Positions 35,705 through 45,220 of a stretch of 64,000 bases of DNA are shown here, piece after piece. The DNA lies in assembly GCF_000373785.1 (NCBI RefSeq), contig NZ_KB892377.1, forward strand, positions 299,616-363,615, in the 5' to 3' direction. The translations under genes and the position numbers were made by a program. The notes below the pieces were generated by a model that was not told where the DNA came from, made no database searches, and saw only the letters and a list, made by a program, of their open reading frames with translations. The stretch comes from Erysipelothrix tonsillarum DSM 14972. Its GTDB lineage: Bacteria > Bacillota_I > Bacilli_A > Erysipelotrichales > Erysipelotrichaceae. The stretch's first letter is position 1. The number at the start of each line of letters is the position of its first letter.

Positions 35705-36217
35705 ATATGCATAAATTGAGATCCTTCATTCTATCTGAACCGGGAGTTCTTTTCCTGTAGAAATTAGTATATTAGCAATAAAGAAATACACAAAAAATTA
35801 CCGCTGTCTTAATTGAGGCGTGTTTTTTTGAATATCGTTTATGTTAGAACACTCTATCGATGAGTAAGGGGTTACAAATATATTGATTTAGATTATAATT
35901 TGATTAAGAGAAGATGAGTAAAGAGGATCTCATAAGTTAGAGATTTTAGGCTCTGGATGATTGTTATAGTGATGGAAAAAATAGTACATAAAAAGTCATA
36001 GAAAAATTAATATAGAATAAGATGATGAAATTTACGTAGTAATTGATAAAGGTTCAGAAGTTTTGGTTCCATTACAAAAGAAAGTATTAATCAAGCATTT
36101 TTAAAATCATTATTGTGTCACAAAAATTTTAGATGAATCACCAGTATACTGGATACCTAAGAGGTAAGTTGTTAAGCAGTTATAACAAGGACTATTATTT
36201 TTATGGAGGTGTCGGAT

Positions 36218-36469
36218 TTGAAAACAATAAAAAATAACAGAAAGTGGACACTTGGTTTTTTTGGAGGTGTTTTAACAACGATAGTAATAACTTGTGTTGC
36301 TAGCTATCTTCAACTTAATGATTACTACTTCACGGTTGATGATAGAATTATGCAATATACATTAAAAGAAATCGTTGCAATATGTTTAGAAAAATCTCTA
36401 TATATTATTGTTTTTGCGATATTGGTCTATGCTATGATCATTATAAGACAAAAAAGGGAAAAGGTTTAA
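36218..36469 (+). CDS. Small two-helix membrane protein
   Basis: An 83-residue protein. TTG 36218 is chosen because GGAGG lies at 36205-36209; the ATG at 36203 overlaps that ribosome site. It has two membrane helices (WTLGFFGGVLTTIVITCVASYL and LYIIVFAILVYAMIIIR) with a 35-residue loop and a basic tail. Followed by a strong terminator. Size and placement near bacteriocin exporters suit an immunity protein, but no family is recognised. Confidence 0.55.
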   Translation: MKTIKNNRKWTLGFFGGVLTTIVITCVASYLQLNDYYFTVDDRIMQYTLKEIVAICLEKSLYIIVFAILVYAMIIIRQKREKV

Positions 36470-36484
36470 TACACAGTGATATTT

Positions 36485-36515
36485 AAAGAGACTCATTTAT
36501 ATGAGTCTCTTTTTT
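36485..36515 (+). terminator. Intrinsic terminator
   Basis: AAAGAGACTCAT/ATGAGTCTCTTT perfect stem with TTAT loop and T run, 16 bases after the small membrane protein gene. Confidence 0.85.
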
Positions 36516-36602
36516 GATTTTTTTATTCCTACGAATATTGATTTAGTTCCTGACATCAAGAAAAAATTGTACTAAATTCGAGTGAACCTAAGGAAAAAAA
36601 AT

Positions 36603-36741
36603 AATACCAAAATGATTGAAATACACGATTTAGACATAGTGATTTACATCAAAGAATACCATTTGTGTTTTCAAGAACACTGCGTTGTTCACAAGGAAGA
36701 TAATGAACTTAATCAATGTGTTGAATTTATCAATAAATAAA
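36603..36741 (+). pseudogene. Relic of the element gene found at 7261-7755
   Basis: The translation EIHDLDIVIYIKEYHLCFQEHCVVHKEDNELNQCVEF matches, at most positions, the C-terminal third of the protein at 7261-7755 (YDLDFEIYSKEYGMCFQEHYIVRKGEIELDECVEF). The following bases (GGTGGGCTCTATGCTACCT, then a fold-back-like start) also match the sequence downstream of that gene. So a second, decayed copy of this part of the conjugative element once lay here. The rest up to 37110 holds no gene. Confidence 0.7.
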
Positions 36742-37113
36742 AGCAATGAACGGATAAACATATTACTGCCGATGGATTTTAAAATTGGGAATTTACAATA
36801 TGAAGCTAGGTGGGCTCTATGCTACCTAATTTTACTATCTCGCAACCAACGTATAGAATTATGCGTTGTACTTAATAAACCACTTTATTACTTATTCAGG
36901 TGATTTCGTTTGGTCGTGGTGATTAAATAGATGACTTGTCCGCTAATTGTTCTTCCGGTTGGTTTCTAATGCTTTGTTTTGCATCATTCATAAGTTAACA
37001 GATGTTTTAGAAGAATACTACTATAAAAAAGCCACCAAAGGTGGCAATTAGAAAATAGTTGAAATAACACGTTACAGCTTACTCTGATCATTGGTATGTG
37101 TCTTACAATATTT

Positions 37114-37977
37114 TTATTTTCTATAGTGTTTTTTAAAACTTAAATAAATACCATATATCATTGATGTAGCAGCAAAAGAAATTAAAATAATTGTAAAAGT
37201 AGAGAGCTTTCTTGCATTGGAATTCTCTATTTGATTATTACTACTTCCCTTGAAATAACTAATGCCTCCATATTCGATTTCAGCATTTTCTGGAGCTTCT
37301 GTAAAATAACTAATATTTTCTTCAATCAAAGGTTTAAAAATTTCCTGCAATGTTTCTTTCGAATAAATAACACCCACATTAACAGGGATCTCACCAATAA
37401 TTTCTTCATCGTAGAAAACCATATATTCATCTCTTCCCATAAATTCAACAATAGAAATTTGGAATAGGCCTGATTTATAGTATGTTATATTAGAAAAATC
37501 AATATTTTTCGTTTCAGCATAAGTTTTAACGGATTCAACATCAACTGACAAAATAAAACCCCTCTCAGAGTTTGATAACTCCGAAATAGAACCGACTTGC
37601 ATTTCACCTTCAATCATTTCAAGTATGACGAGTTGATTGCTTTCAGTTAATGCCTCGTAGTATTCAGAGACAATGTTTTCATACAAATTTTCACCCATAA
37701 CTAGGTCATAAATCACATCAGTTTTTGTATGATGAAGTTTAATAATTTCTCCAGATAATTGTTTTACCTGCATTGCACCGCTGTTAGTTTGATCAGATGG
37801 ATTATCTTTCAAAAAGAATGATGAGAAACTATCAATACCTTCTTCTGCTTTTTGTATGTCATCTTCAGTCATTGATACGTCATCTGGAATTGTTTCTTTT
37901 AAACTTTCTGCGAAGATTGGAGTACTTGTAACAAAAAGACAAAGAAATAGTACTAATATTTTATTTATTATTTTCAT
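37114..37977 (-). CDS. Exported membrane-anchored protein of unknown function
   Basis: A 287-residue protein with a signal peptide (KIINKILVLFLCLFVTSTPIFA) and a single C-terminal helix (FTIILISFAATSMIYGIYLSF) followed by a basic tail (KKHYRK), giving a type I membrane topology. The 230-residue outer domain is acidic and mixed alpha/beta, with no motif I recognise. Ribosome site AAAGGAGG precedes the start. It is alone on the minus strand between exporter genes and the metal ATPase operon. The 600 bases upstream (38000-38600) show nothing coding. Confidence 0.65.
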   Translation of the reverse strand: MKIINKILVLFLCLFVTSTPIFAESLKETIPDDVSMTEDDIQKAEEGIDSFSSFFLKDNPSDQTNSGAMQVKQLSGEIIKLHHTKTDVIYDLVMGENLYENIVSEYYEALTESNQLVILEMIEGEMQVGSISELSNSERGFILSVDVESVKTYAETKNIDFSNITYYKSGLFQISIVEFMGRDEYMVFYDEEIIGEIPVNVGVIYSKETLQEIFKPLIEENISYFTEAPENAEIEYGGISYFKGSSNNQIENSNARKLSTFTIILISFAATSMIYGIYLSFKKHYRK

Positions 37978-38601
37978 ACTGTCCTCCTTTTAATAGAAAT
38001 AGTACACTCTTATAAATTGCTTTTGATCACTTATTTAAGTTTTTCACCTATTATATTAAACACACATAGCACAACTCGAACTTTTAATGATTAACAAGTT
38101 TCGCAATTATATAAATGACTGGAACAAATACAAAATGAAGATGCGATGCAGCTTCATTCATAAGAAAATTACTAAAAACGAAATCCTATGCGGTCATTAC
38201 GATTTATTATAAAAACTTGATTTTTAAGGAAAAGTTAATATTGCATTATGAGGCGTTTACAAGGCTCTTGGATAGTATGAATATCAGATTCTAAGCACAA
38301 TTAAATCGACTTAGAACGTTGATATTACTGAAACGTGCTTTGACGTGTCTATTCATGTTTCATTCATTCGCTAGTTAACAGTGTTTGCGATACTTTTTAC
38401 GTAACCCGTAAGAAAGCCTTTATATGAAGGACTTGAATTATTATATTGAGTCAGATTTTTAAGAAAAAGTAGGCTTGTTCTTTAAAACAATTATACCATA
38501 AACGTTTTGGGAAGTAATGAAGAATGGAATACATTAAGAAACGCTCTATATTATTTTTCGAAACAATAATTTGTTTCAAATAAACTCCATTATCTTCACA
38601 C

Positions 38602-38615
38602 TTGATCTAGGTCAA
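38602..38615 (+). promoter_or_regulatory. FNR/Crp-type operator before the metal ATPase operon
   Basis: TTGATCTAGGTCAA keeps the TTGA and TCAA half-sites of the FNR/Crp consensus in a 14-bp palindrome, 50 bases upstream of the HMA gene. The operon's third gene encodes a Crp/Fnr-family regulator, so autoregulation is likely. Confidence 0.65.
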
Positions 38616-38666
38616 GGAATGCACTTTTTCAAACCGTTATACTTTCATTATGGAGGTTGAAAGACT

Positions 38667-38870
38667 ATGGAAAAGAAAATACGACTAGAGACACTCACGT
38701 GTCCGTCATGTGTCACAAAAATTGAGAAGGGTGTTAGTCAGTTGAAGGGTGTTAATCGAGTTGATGTTGGGTTTAACACATCGACAGTGCGTGTTTCATA
38801 TGACGAAGCGAAAGTAGATGCAAATAGTATTAAAAAGCGTATAGAGGAGTTAGGGTTTGCGCTTCGATAA
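38667..38870 (+). CDS. Heavy-metal-binding HMA-domain protein (metallochaperone)
   Basis: A 67-residue single HMA domain with the metal site TCPSC (residues 11-15) and the usual beta-alpha-beta-beta-alpha-beta pattern ending KRIEELGF. GGAGG lies upstream of ATG 38667. It overlaps the P-type ATPase gene by 14 bases. The ATPase lacks its own N-terminal HMA domain, so this protein probably delivers or gates metal for it. Metal identity (Cu, Zn or other) cannot be told from CPSC alone. Confidence 0.85.
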   Translation: MEKKIRLETLTCPSCVTKIEKGVSQLKGVNRVDVGFNTSTVRVSYDEAKVDANSIKKRIEELGFALR

Positions 38871-40587
38871 AAAGTGGATCCCATTTGGTCTTGCACTTGT
38901 ATTACGGATTATAAATCAAGACACTGTCGTATCACAAATTATTTTTGGTTTAGTAGGAATCTTTTATGCTTCCTACTTTTCGCTTCAAAGTATTTTAAAT
39001 TTGCGTTACCGTATTGTTGGCATTGATTTACTGGTTACTCTTGCAGCGTTCGGGTCGTTGTTGATTGGAGAACCGTGGGAAGCCGCATCGGTCACATTTT
39101 TATATGTTTTTGGAAAGCACCTTGAATCGCGCGCACTCTATAAAACACAATTACAAGTGAATACACTTATTGATTCGATGCCGACTACGGTTATCGGTGC
39201 AGATGGTTATGCATATGAAATGGGTGATGTCACTCAAGGCATGCGCATCAAAGTTGTTGCTGGGAATGTAATTCCAGTCGACGGTCGTGTTTATGAAGGT
39301 ATTGCGAGTGTTGATGAGGCTTCCATTACGGGTGAATCGATTCCGCAACAAAAAATGATTGACAGCCAGGTATATATGGGCTCAATACTCAAAGAAGGGT
39401 ATTTACTGATAATAGTCGAGCGTGTCAGTGAAGATACGGTTTATGGGCAAATTCTTGACTTAGTTGAGAATGCTCAAAATCAAAAATCAGCGGTACAGAA
39501 TTTTATTGATCGTTTTTCCCAATACTATACCCCCATGGTCATTGGGATCGCATGTGTTACTTATGTCCTAACGCATAATATGCGCATGGCACTCTCGCTG
39601 TTAGTTGTTTCATGTCCAGGTGCATTGGTGATTGCAATTCCTATTGCATCATCGGTCGCTTTAAGTAATGCATTAAAAAATCATGTACTTATCAAGGGTA
39701 TCGATGTCTTTGATAAGCTTAATCGTATTGATACCATTGCATTCGATAAGACTGGAACGTTGACATTGAATGCATTAACGGTTGTTCACGTTGAATCGGT
39801 TACGCGCTCGCCGCAAACCGTTTTACAGATTGCGGCTTCCTTAGAGTATTATTCGGAACATGTTATGGCTGCAGCTATTTTAGATGTGAACACGCAACCT
39901 ATAAAAGATGTATCTTGCTTTAAAGTCATTGATGGAATGGGTGTTACAGGCAATATCGAGGGAGTCCATTATTTAGTTGGTCAAGAGCGTTTATTTCCTT
40001 ATTCGGTTCCTTCTGTTCCATCAAGTGCAGTATATGTTGGGACAGAAAAGGAACTCTATGGTATTGTTGTTTTAGAAGATACACTGCGACCTGAAGCCCC
40101 TGAAGCCCTCAGTCAATTAAACGACTATAAAATTATGATGTTAACGGGCGATCATGCTCAAAGTGCTCAGCGTATTGCAGAGAAGGTACATATTGAACAC
40201 GTACATAGCCGATTGTTACCGAAAGAAAAACTCGCAATCATTAAGGAGCACCCAAATATTATGATGGTGGGGGACGGAATGAACGATTCGCCCTCTTTAA
40301 TTGCAGCCGATTTAGGCGTATCAATGGGCGGATCTGAAAATCGTGTCGCTATGGAATGTGCTGATATGATCTTAGCACAACGTGATTTAAATCAACTCCC
40401 TAAGATGTTTCGTTTGGCGCGGAAAGTTCGACAGATTATGTATCAAAATATTTTAGTTGCCCTTTTAACTGTTGCTTTCTTATTTTCAGGTGTACTCTCT
40501 GCACATGTCACCATGTCGCTTGGCATGATGATTCATGAATTATCGGTTTTAGTTGTCATTGCGAATGCAATGAGATTGCGAGGATAA
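38857..40587 (+). CDS. P1B-type heavy-metal ATPase with CPG motif
   Basis: A 576-residue metal pump starting at TTG 38857 inside the HMA gene. P-type motifs are present: TGES (actuator), DKTGTLT (phosphorylation Asp), MLTGDH and GDGMNDSP. The membrane metal site reads SCPGALVI, so the usual CPC/CPH/SPC is CPG. The nucleotide-domain SEHPLA motif reads SEHVMA, with the conserved HP dipeptide changed. Both point to an unusual subgroup with unknown metal specificity. It is shorter than CopA or CadA because the HMA domain is separate. Transcribed with the HMA and Crp/Fnr genes. Confidence 0.88.
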   Translation: MRFDKKWIPFGLALVLRIINQDTVVSQIIFGLVGIFYASYFSLQSILNLRYRIVGIDLLVTLAAFGSLLIGEPWEAASVTFLYVFGKHLESRALYKTQLQVNTLIDSMPTTVIGADGYAYEMGDVTQGMRIKVVAGNVIPVDGRVYEGIASVDEASITGESIPQQKMIDSQVYMGSILKEGYLLIIVERVSEDTVYGQILDLVENAQNQKSAVQNFIDRFSQYYTPMVIGIACVTYVLTHNMRMALSLLVVSCPGALVIAIPIASSVALSNALKNHVLIKGIDVFDKLNRIDTIAFDKTGTLTLNALTVVHVESVTRSPQTVLQIAASLEYYSEHVMAAAILDVNTQPIKDVSCFKVIDGMGVTGNIEGVHYLVGQERLFPYSVPSVPSSAVYVGTEKELYGIVVLEDTLRPEAPEALSQLNDYKIMMLTGDHAQSAQRIAEKVHIEHVHSRLLPKEKLAIIKEHPNIMMVGDGMNDSPSLIAADLGVSMGGSENRVAMECADMILAQRDLNQLPKMFRLARKVRQIMYQNILVALLTVAFLFSGVLSAHVTMSLGMMIHELSVLVVIANAMRLRG

Positions 40588-40588
40588 A

Positions 40589-41230
40589 ATGGATTCATAC
40601 AACCGTTGTTTATTAAAAGTACAAGTATTCAAAGATCTCAGTGAATCGCGTTTAAAGGCGATATCCGATCTCATTGAACCCAAACATTATCACGTGGATG
40701 AAGCAATTTATCTTGAAGGTGATGTCATCAAAACATTGGGTGTTATTCACCGTGGTTCGATAAAGCTGCGTAAGCTCAATGAAGATGGCAAAGAGCGCAT
40801 CTTGAGTATCCTTTATCCCGGTGATTATTTTGGGGAAGCATCGTTATTACGATCCAAGGAAAGTCAGTATGATATCGTTGCATTAGAAGAAAGTGCGATT
40901 TGCACAATTGATTTGGATGCATTTCGAGTACTTATGACACGTGATGAAACGATGATGTTGTCCATGATGGACTCTTTGATACAGCGTATTGCTAGCCGAG
41001 ATGATCTTGTGATTGCTGAGAGCTTAGTGCCAGCAAAAGATCGTGTTTTAAAAGCGCTTCAACACTATGCAAATCAAGAAGGAAGCATTAGACTTCCGCT
41101 ATCTAAGAAAGATCTCGCAAGTTCGTTAGGAATCACACCTGAAACCATGAGTAGGGCAATTAATGCATTAATTTGTGAGGGCAAGATTGAAAAAAGGAAT
41201 CGTGAGTTATACCTAGTGACTGTTATTTAG
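40589..41230 (+). CDS. Crp/Fnr-family transcriptional regulator
   Basis: A 213-residue protein with an N-terminal cyclic-nucleotide-binding-type beta roll (GDVIKTLGVIHRGSIKLRKL, GDYFGEASLL) and a C-terminal HTH_Crp (LPLSKKDLASSLGITPETMSRAINAL). There is no N-terminal cysteine cluster like FNR, so oxygen sensing through a 4Fe-4S cluster is unlikely; it looks closer to FLP-type regulators. It begins one base after the ATPase stop. The likely target is the TTGA-N6-TCAA site upstream of the operon. Confidence 0.9.
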   Translation: MDSYNRCLLKVQVFKDLSESRLKAISDLIEPKHYHVDEAIYLEGDVIKTLGVIHRGSIKLRKLNEDGKERILSILYPGDYFGEASLLRSKESQYDIVALEESAICTIDLDAFRVLMTRDETMMLSMMDSLIQRIASRDDLVIAESLVPAKDRVLKALQHYANQEGSIRLPLSKKDLASSLGITPETMSRAINALICEGKIEKRNRELYLVTVI

Positions 41231-41312
41231 CTTTATAAGGGATGTTTTTATATATAGAAGTTGGAAGGGTTGCGTAATTAAGATATGGCTGAAAGTGATT
41301 CTATTATTCTGC

Positions 41313-41358
41313 GTAGTGTTTTTATATTCAAAAACGTAGTGTTTTTATATTCAAAAAC
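41313..41358 (+). repeat. Tandem 23-bp duplication forming twin hairpins
   Basis: GTAGTGTTTTTATATTCAAAA plus AC is present twice head to tail (41313-41335 and 41336-41358). Each copy can fold through GTTTTT/AAAAAC. The second copy extends into AGTGTTTTT/AAAAACACT. It lies between the Crp/Fnr gene and the next gene and may be a duplicated weak terminator. Confidence 0.7.
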
Positions 41359-41511
41359 ACTGTAGTAATTCAAAAAATTAAAGTTTATTTAGGCCTTTTT
41401 TGTGAATTTAAATGGCTGTGATATAATCATGTTATCTTAATACTTGTATTTCCTATTTCAAAAATTTAAGAAATATTACAAGTCTCTATAGCCTAAAAAG
41501 GAGAAGTTTCT

Positions 41512-42246
41512 ATGCGAAAAAGTCTATTAATTAAACAGTTAGAAATCGACATGAATCAGAGATTAGAATCTTTGAATAAACACTATTTTGTGACTTCTGA
41601 TTCCACAGATGCTATGCGGTATTGGTCAAGAGGTAATGGCACCATTATTGTGAAAGATGGTTATCTGCTATGTCGTACTGAAAATCCAGAACTTACAAAA
41701 ATGCTTGAAACTAAATACCACGGATGTAATGCTCAGTGGTTTGGTGAAGTGAGTAATATGAAAGCCCTCGAACAGTTACTTCACCAATTTGGTTATACGA
41801 TTACAAATTATGCTCCTTTTTATGTTCCAATTGATCCTTTTATGTCCTATTACGATGATGCCATTCAGTTTTATGATCGCGATGAAATACTTCAATTCAA
41901 GGACAATCCATCATTTTCTGAATGTTTCTGTTTTGAAGAACAAGATCCTGATATTCTGGGCGCAGCTCTTAAGATTGACGGTATTATCGCAGGGATGGCA
42001 GGAATCAATCACAATGGTCAGAATGCATTAGAAATCGGCATCAACATTTTACCGGAGTACCAACATCAAGGTTATGCTCAACGGTTGGTCAAAGCGATTA
42101 CAACGGAAGCGATGAATCGGTTTCCCAATTTTATGATTACATATGGAACGCAGTTCACGCATATGCAGTCCATCAATGTCGCATCAGGTGCTGGATTCAA
42201 ATATGGATTTTCCCAAATCATCTTCAGCAAAATAAATGATAAGTAA
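41512..42246 (+). CDS. GNAT-family acetyltransferase
   Basis: A 244-residue protein. The C-terminal half is a GNAT domain: IIAGMAGINHNGQNALEIGINILPEYQHQGYAQRLVKAITTEA contains the acetyl-CoA loop Q-H-Q-G-Y-A (the family's R/Q-x-x-G-x-A). The N-terminal 120 residues are of the kind seen in two-domain GNAT proteins. AAAGGAG precedes ATG 41512. The substrate is unknown. Monocistronic, flanked by intergenic regions. Confidence 0.8.
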   Translation: MRKSLLIKQLEIDMNQRLESLNKHYFVTSDSTDAMRYWSRGNGTIIVKDGYLLCRTENPELTKMLETKYHGCNAQWFGEVSNMKALEQLLHQFGYTITNYAPFYVPIDPFMSYYDDAIQFYDRDEILQFKDNPSFSECFCFEEQDPDILGAALKIDGIIAGMAGINHNGQNALEIGINILPEYQHQGYAQRLVKAITTEAMNRFPNFMITYGTQFTHMQSINVASGAGFKYGFSQIIFSKINDK

Positions 42247-42524
42247 TGTATAACGTATACTTAGTGTGATGTTTTCACACTTTTTTTATGTCAGTTTTCT
42301 AAAATGTCAGGGGATGATTTATATAATCTAAGGATTATCAAGCTTTAATCATATTAATATTTTATTTCCATTCCTATCATAAGATACTGCTATCCGAATT
42401 CAAATTATGCAATAAATCTATTATTTCCTAAAAAAAAACGTGTAGTTGATACGAAATAGCGGAGTAAAAAATTAGATTATTTTGTGATATATTTTTTGTG
42501 TACACAAAAGAATGGAGGGTGATT

Positions 42525-42953
42525 ATGAGAAAAACATTTTGTGTATCGGTTTTTTTGATTTTTACGATGTTGTTAGGAAACATTGTAGATTTATCGGTTC
42601 AGGCAAATGAACCCGCTGAACCAACAGACTATAATTGTTATTATTATGGTTTTAATGGGAAAGTGAACAAAAATAGAGCGAAAGTATCTAGTGTCGTTGA
42701 TAAAGAAACAAATAGCCAAAGTGGTATTGAATGGGATGCTTCTTCTATTAAAGGAATTAACATGTACTTCTCAATACATGAAGCGAAAACGGATGCTCTT
42801 AAAAGAGAGGTGTTTTTTGCGAATTCTGATTATGGATGTTTTACTATCACAGGAACAGATACTCTTAAAGGGGTTCAATACGATTTGCGTGCACGACGCC
42901 AACATATTTGGGATTTTAAAGCAACTCGTGTATCAGGTTCCTGGAGACCTTAG
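42525..42953 (+). CDS. Secreted protein of a bacteriocin-type cluster (DUF2712-like)
   Basis: A 142-residue exported protein starting at ATG 42525 after GGAGGG. Signal peptide FCVSVFLIFTMLLGNIVDLSVQANA-like, cleaved after VQA. The mature part begins with a Tyr-rich block (YNCYYYGFNGKVNKNRAK) and is beta-rich, ending RVSGSWRP. Arrangement and composition resemble DUF2712 proteins, which accompany ABC exporters in bacteriocin-type clusters, but the match is by eye. It is followed three bases later by two ABC-2-like membrane proteins and an ATPase. Confidence 0.55.
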   Translation: MRKTFCVSVFLIFTMLLGNIVDLSVQANEPAEPTDYNCYYYGFNGKVNKNRAKVSSVVDKETNSQSGIEWDASSIKGINMYFSIHEAKTDALKREVFFANSDYGCFTITGTDTLKGVQYDLRARRQHIWDFKATRVSGSWRP

Positions 42954-42955
42954 AA

Positions 42956-43849
42956 GTGGTGTTTTTAGATAGAATGAAAATAATGTTACCGAAATTCTTA
43001 AGAAAAAATAGTGATTACTTTCTTATCGCGTTGATCTCTTCATCTGTATTTTTTATCTCACTTGAAAGCGAATATGGCACTTTTTCAACACTTTGGGAAG
43101 GGTACCAAAACGGCTTTAAGTTTACAGGGAATGATGCGGTGGACTTTGGAGGTGAGAATAATTGGTGGCGATTTTTCCATAATAGTGTAGGGTCCTACAT
43201 AGGTATGATGATTTGGGGCACGAATTTATTTCAAATATTGCTTCCGCTTTTTATCAGTGTCGTTGGGATTAACATTTATTTAAAGAAAAATAATGAGTTC
43301 TCTTTTGAGTGTTATCGATTTGACCGATATTCTAAGTTCATGCGTCGAAAAATTTTTGAAGAATCAGTTAAAGTATCAATATCAATTTTTGCGGGATATT
43401 TAATCTTCTATATATTTGCCTCACTCGTGGGTAGCAAAGTGACTGCAGATGACATACAATTTGGGGTTCCAGTTAAACTATTTATTGAGTGGCTTCCGAA
43501 AGATTTCTTTTTAAATCACTGTAGGTTATATCACCTATTATGGGGAATCTTTGTATTCTTTATCGTCCCATTTATCTACGGCGTTGCATATGGATTTATA
43601 ACACCTTATCTCCGCAATTTGCCAATGGTTTCAATGTCATTTACGATTTATTTTATCGCATTTTCAATTTCAAGCGCATTATTTGTTCCTTATGATTCTG
43701 TTTTCAGATATTTGTTAGATCCATCGGCATTGATTGTCTCGGGAGCATATAGTTTTCCGAATACAATTATGTACTTATCTGCACTGCTTGTTCCGATTAT
43801 CATATCGGTAGTACTATATTGTGTAAGTTGTCGTCATTATGAAGTTTAG
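42956..43849 (+). CDS. ABC-2-like membrane protein of the secretion cluster, 1
   Basis: A 297-residue protein from GTG 42956 (GGAG at 42943), three bases after the secreted-protein gene. It has about six membrane helices (residues about 18-35, 68-95, 125-150, 190-212, 225-245, 265-290) and a long loop between helices 1 and 2. No conserved motif is recognised. Together with the next gene it probably forms the membrane part of the ABC transporter encoded at 44557. It overlaps the next gene by 11 bases. Confidence 0.7.
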   Translation: MVFLDRMKIMLPKFLRKNSDYFLIALISSSVFFISLESEYGTFSTLWEGYQNGFKFTGNDAVDFGGENNWWRFFHNSVGSYIGMMIWGTNLFQILLPLFISVVGINIYLKKNNEFSFECYRFDRYSKFMRRKIFEESVKVSISIFAGYLIFYIFASLVGSKVTADDIQFGVPVKLFIEWLPKDFFLNHCRLYHLLWGIFVFFIVPFIYGVAYGFITPYLRNLPMVSMSFTIYFIAFSISSALFVPYDSVFRYLLDPSALIVSGAYSFPNTIMYLSALLVPIIISVVLYCVSCRHYEV

Positions 43850-44564
43850 TAAACTAAAACAAATTTTACCAAGCATTGTGTTCCCCCCATTACTGATCTT
43901 TGCTTTTATACAATTGATTAACCAGCAGATTGTTAAAACCTTGGAAACACAAATATATTATGAGTATAAGGTTTACCTTATGAACTCAGCCGCTTTTAGT
44001 AAGATGGAAATTTACTTTAAAGATTTAATGATCATTGGATTATTTTACTTGATTGTATATTACGTGTTTCTATATACGGATATCACCAGTGAACAGGATA
44101 CCTCAATTCATATGTTCATGATGTCTCGTTTTAAAAATGTGAGCCATTATTGGCTCTATCTGTTTTCGAAATATTTAAAAAACTCCCTCATCATTAGTAT
44201 GGGTTACGGAGCAATTTTAGTAATTATTTCAAATACTCAACAAGTTCGTTTCAATTTGTCCCCTAATGTTCTATTTGAGCTTTTGTTACAGGGCATTAAG
44301 ATATCGCTATTGATGGTATTATTAAAACTGTTCTATAATTTTATAAACATAACGACAAAAAATGGATCCAAATCCATTTATAAATTATTTACTTTATTTA
44401 TTTTGTTAATAACGGATATATTCATCGGCAGGTATCATTGGATTGTGATGCCTGACACATATGACATAAATTTACGGTATATCTCAATCTATGTATGTTT
44501 AATTGTTATGACCCTAATTTTATACTGGAGTTATTCGAAAAAGATTGGAGAGTATTATGATTAA
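43839..44564 (+). CDS. ABC-2-like membrane protein of the secretion cluster, 2
   Basis: A 241-residue protein with about six hydrophobic helices (PSIVFPPLLIFAFIQLI, LMIIGLFYLIVYYVFLY, LIISMGYGAILVII and others), starting inside the end of the previous gene and overlapping the ATPase gene by eight bases. Such overlaps indicate a co-translated transporter complex. No family motif recognised beyond the ABC-2 permease appearance. Confidence 0.7.
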   Translation: MKFSKLKQILPSIVFPPLLIFAFIQLINQQIVKTLETQIYYEYKVYLMNSAAFSKMEIYFKDLMIIGLFYLIVYYVFLYTDITSEQDTSIHMFMMSRFKNVSHYWLYLFSKYLKNSLIISMGYGAILVIISNTQQVRFNLSPNVLFELLLQGIKISLLMVLLKLFYNFINITTKNGSKSIYKLFTLFILLITDIFIGRYHWIVMPDTYDINLRYISIYVCLIVMTLILYWSYSKKIGEYYD

Positions 44565-45192
44565 GATAACAAATGTATCGAAACGATTTAAGAACGTACA
44601 AGTCTTTGAAAATATATCATTGGAAATACCAACCGGAAAAAAAGTTGGTTTGGTCGGCGAGAATGGATCAGGGAAAAGTGTTCTCATGAAGATGATTTGT
44701 GGCTATACGAAACCTAACTCAGGAACAATTGAAGTGTACGGTGAAACCTTAGGTGTTCATCGTGATTTCCCAAGTAGTGTTGGAGTTTTAATCAATGATT
44801 CACATTTCATCAAGAATTACACAGGTATGGAGAATCTTGAGTACTTGATGAATATTCGTAAAATTACTGATAAAAATTATCTCAATGAATTAATCCACGC
44901 CTTTGAGATGGATAGCAATATTCATAAGTTATATAGAACATATTCGTTAGGGATGAAACAAAAGTTACGCATCATTCAGGCGTTTATGGAACAACCAGAC
45001 TTGATAATATTAGATGAGCCTTTTAATGCGCTCGATAAAGAATCAACAAAGGTTCTAATAAATTTAATAAACATGTATATTAATGAACATCGAAATATTA
45101 TTTTTACGAGTCATGAATATCATCACATCGAAAGTATCACAGATACAATCTTAACAATATATGAAAAAAATGTAATCATGGATATTGCATAA
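44557..45192 (+). CDS. ABC transporter ATP-binding protein
   Basis: A 211-residue ATPase. ATG 44557 is preferred (TTGGAGAG upstream) over ATG 44545. Walker A GENGSGKS, signature LGMKQKLR (a CcmA/ABC-2 style variant in place of LSGGQ), Walker B LIILDEPFNALD and switch FTSHE are present. It energises the two membrane proteins upstream, presumably for export of, or immunity to, the secreted protein at 42525. A terminator follows at 45221-45275. Confidence 0.9.
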   Translation: MIKITNVSKRFKNVQVFENISLEIPTGKKVGLVGENGSGKSVLMKMICGYTKPNSGTIEVYGETLGVHRDFPSSVGVLINDSHFIKNYTGMENLEYLMNIRKITDKNYLNELIHAFEMDSNIHKLYRTYSLGMKQKLRIIQAFMEQPDLIILDEPFNALDKESTKVLINLINMYINEHRNIIFTSHEYHHIESITDTILTIYEKNVIMDIA

Positions 45193-45220
45193 AAGAAAAG
45201 AAAGAACTCAAAGCAACCAT

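Noticed and set aside
42691..42972. 93-residue frame overlapping the secreted-protein gene
   Set aside because: The secreted-protein frame has the ribosome site and signal peptide; this frame has neither.
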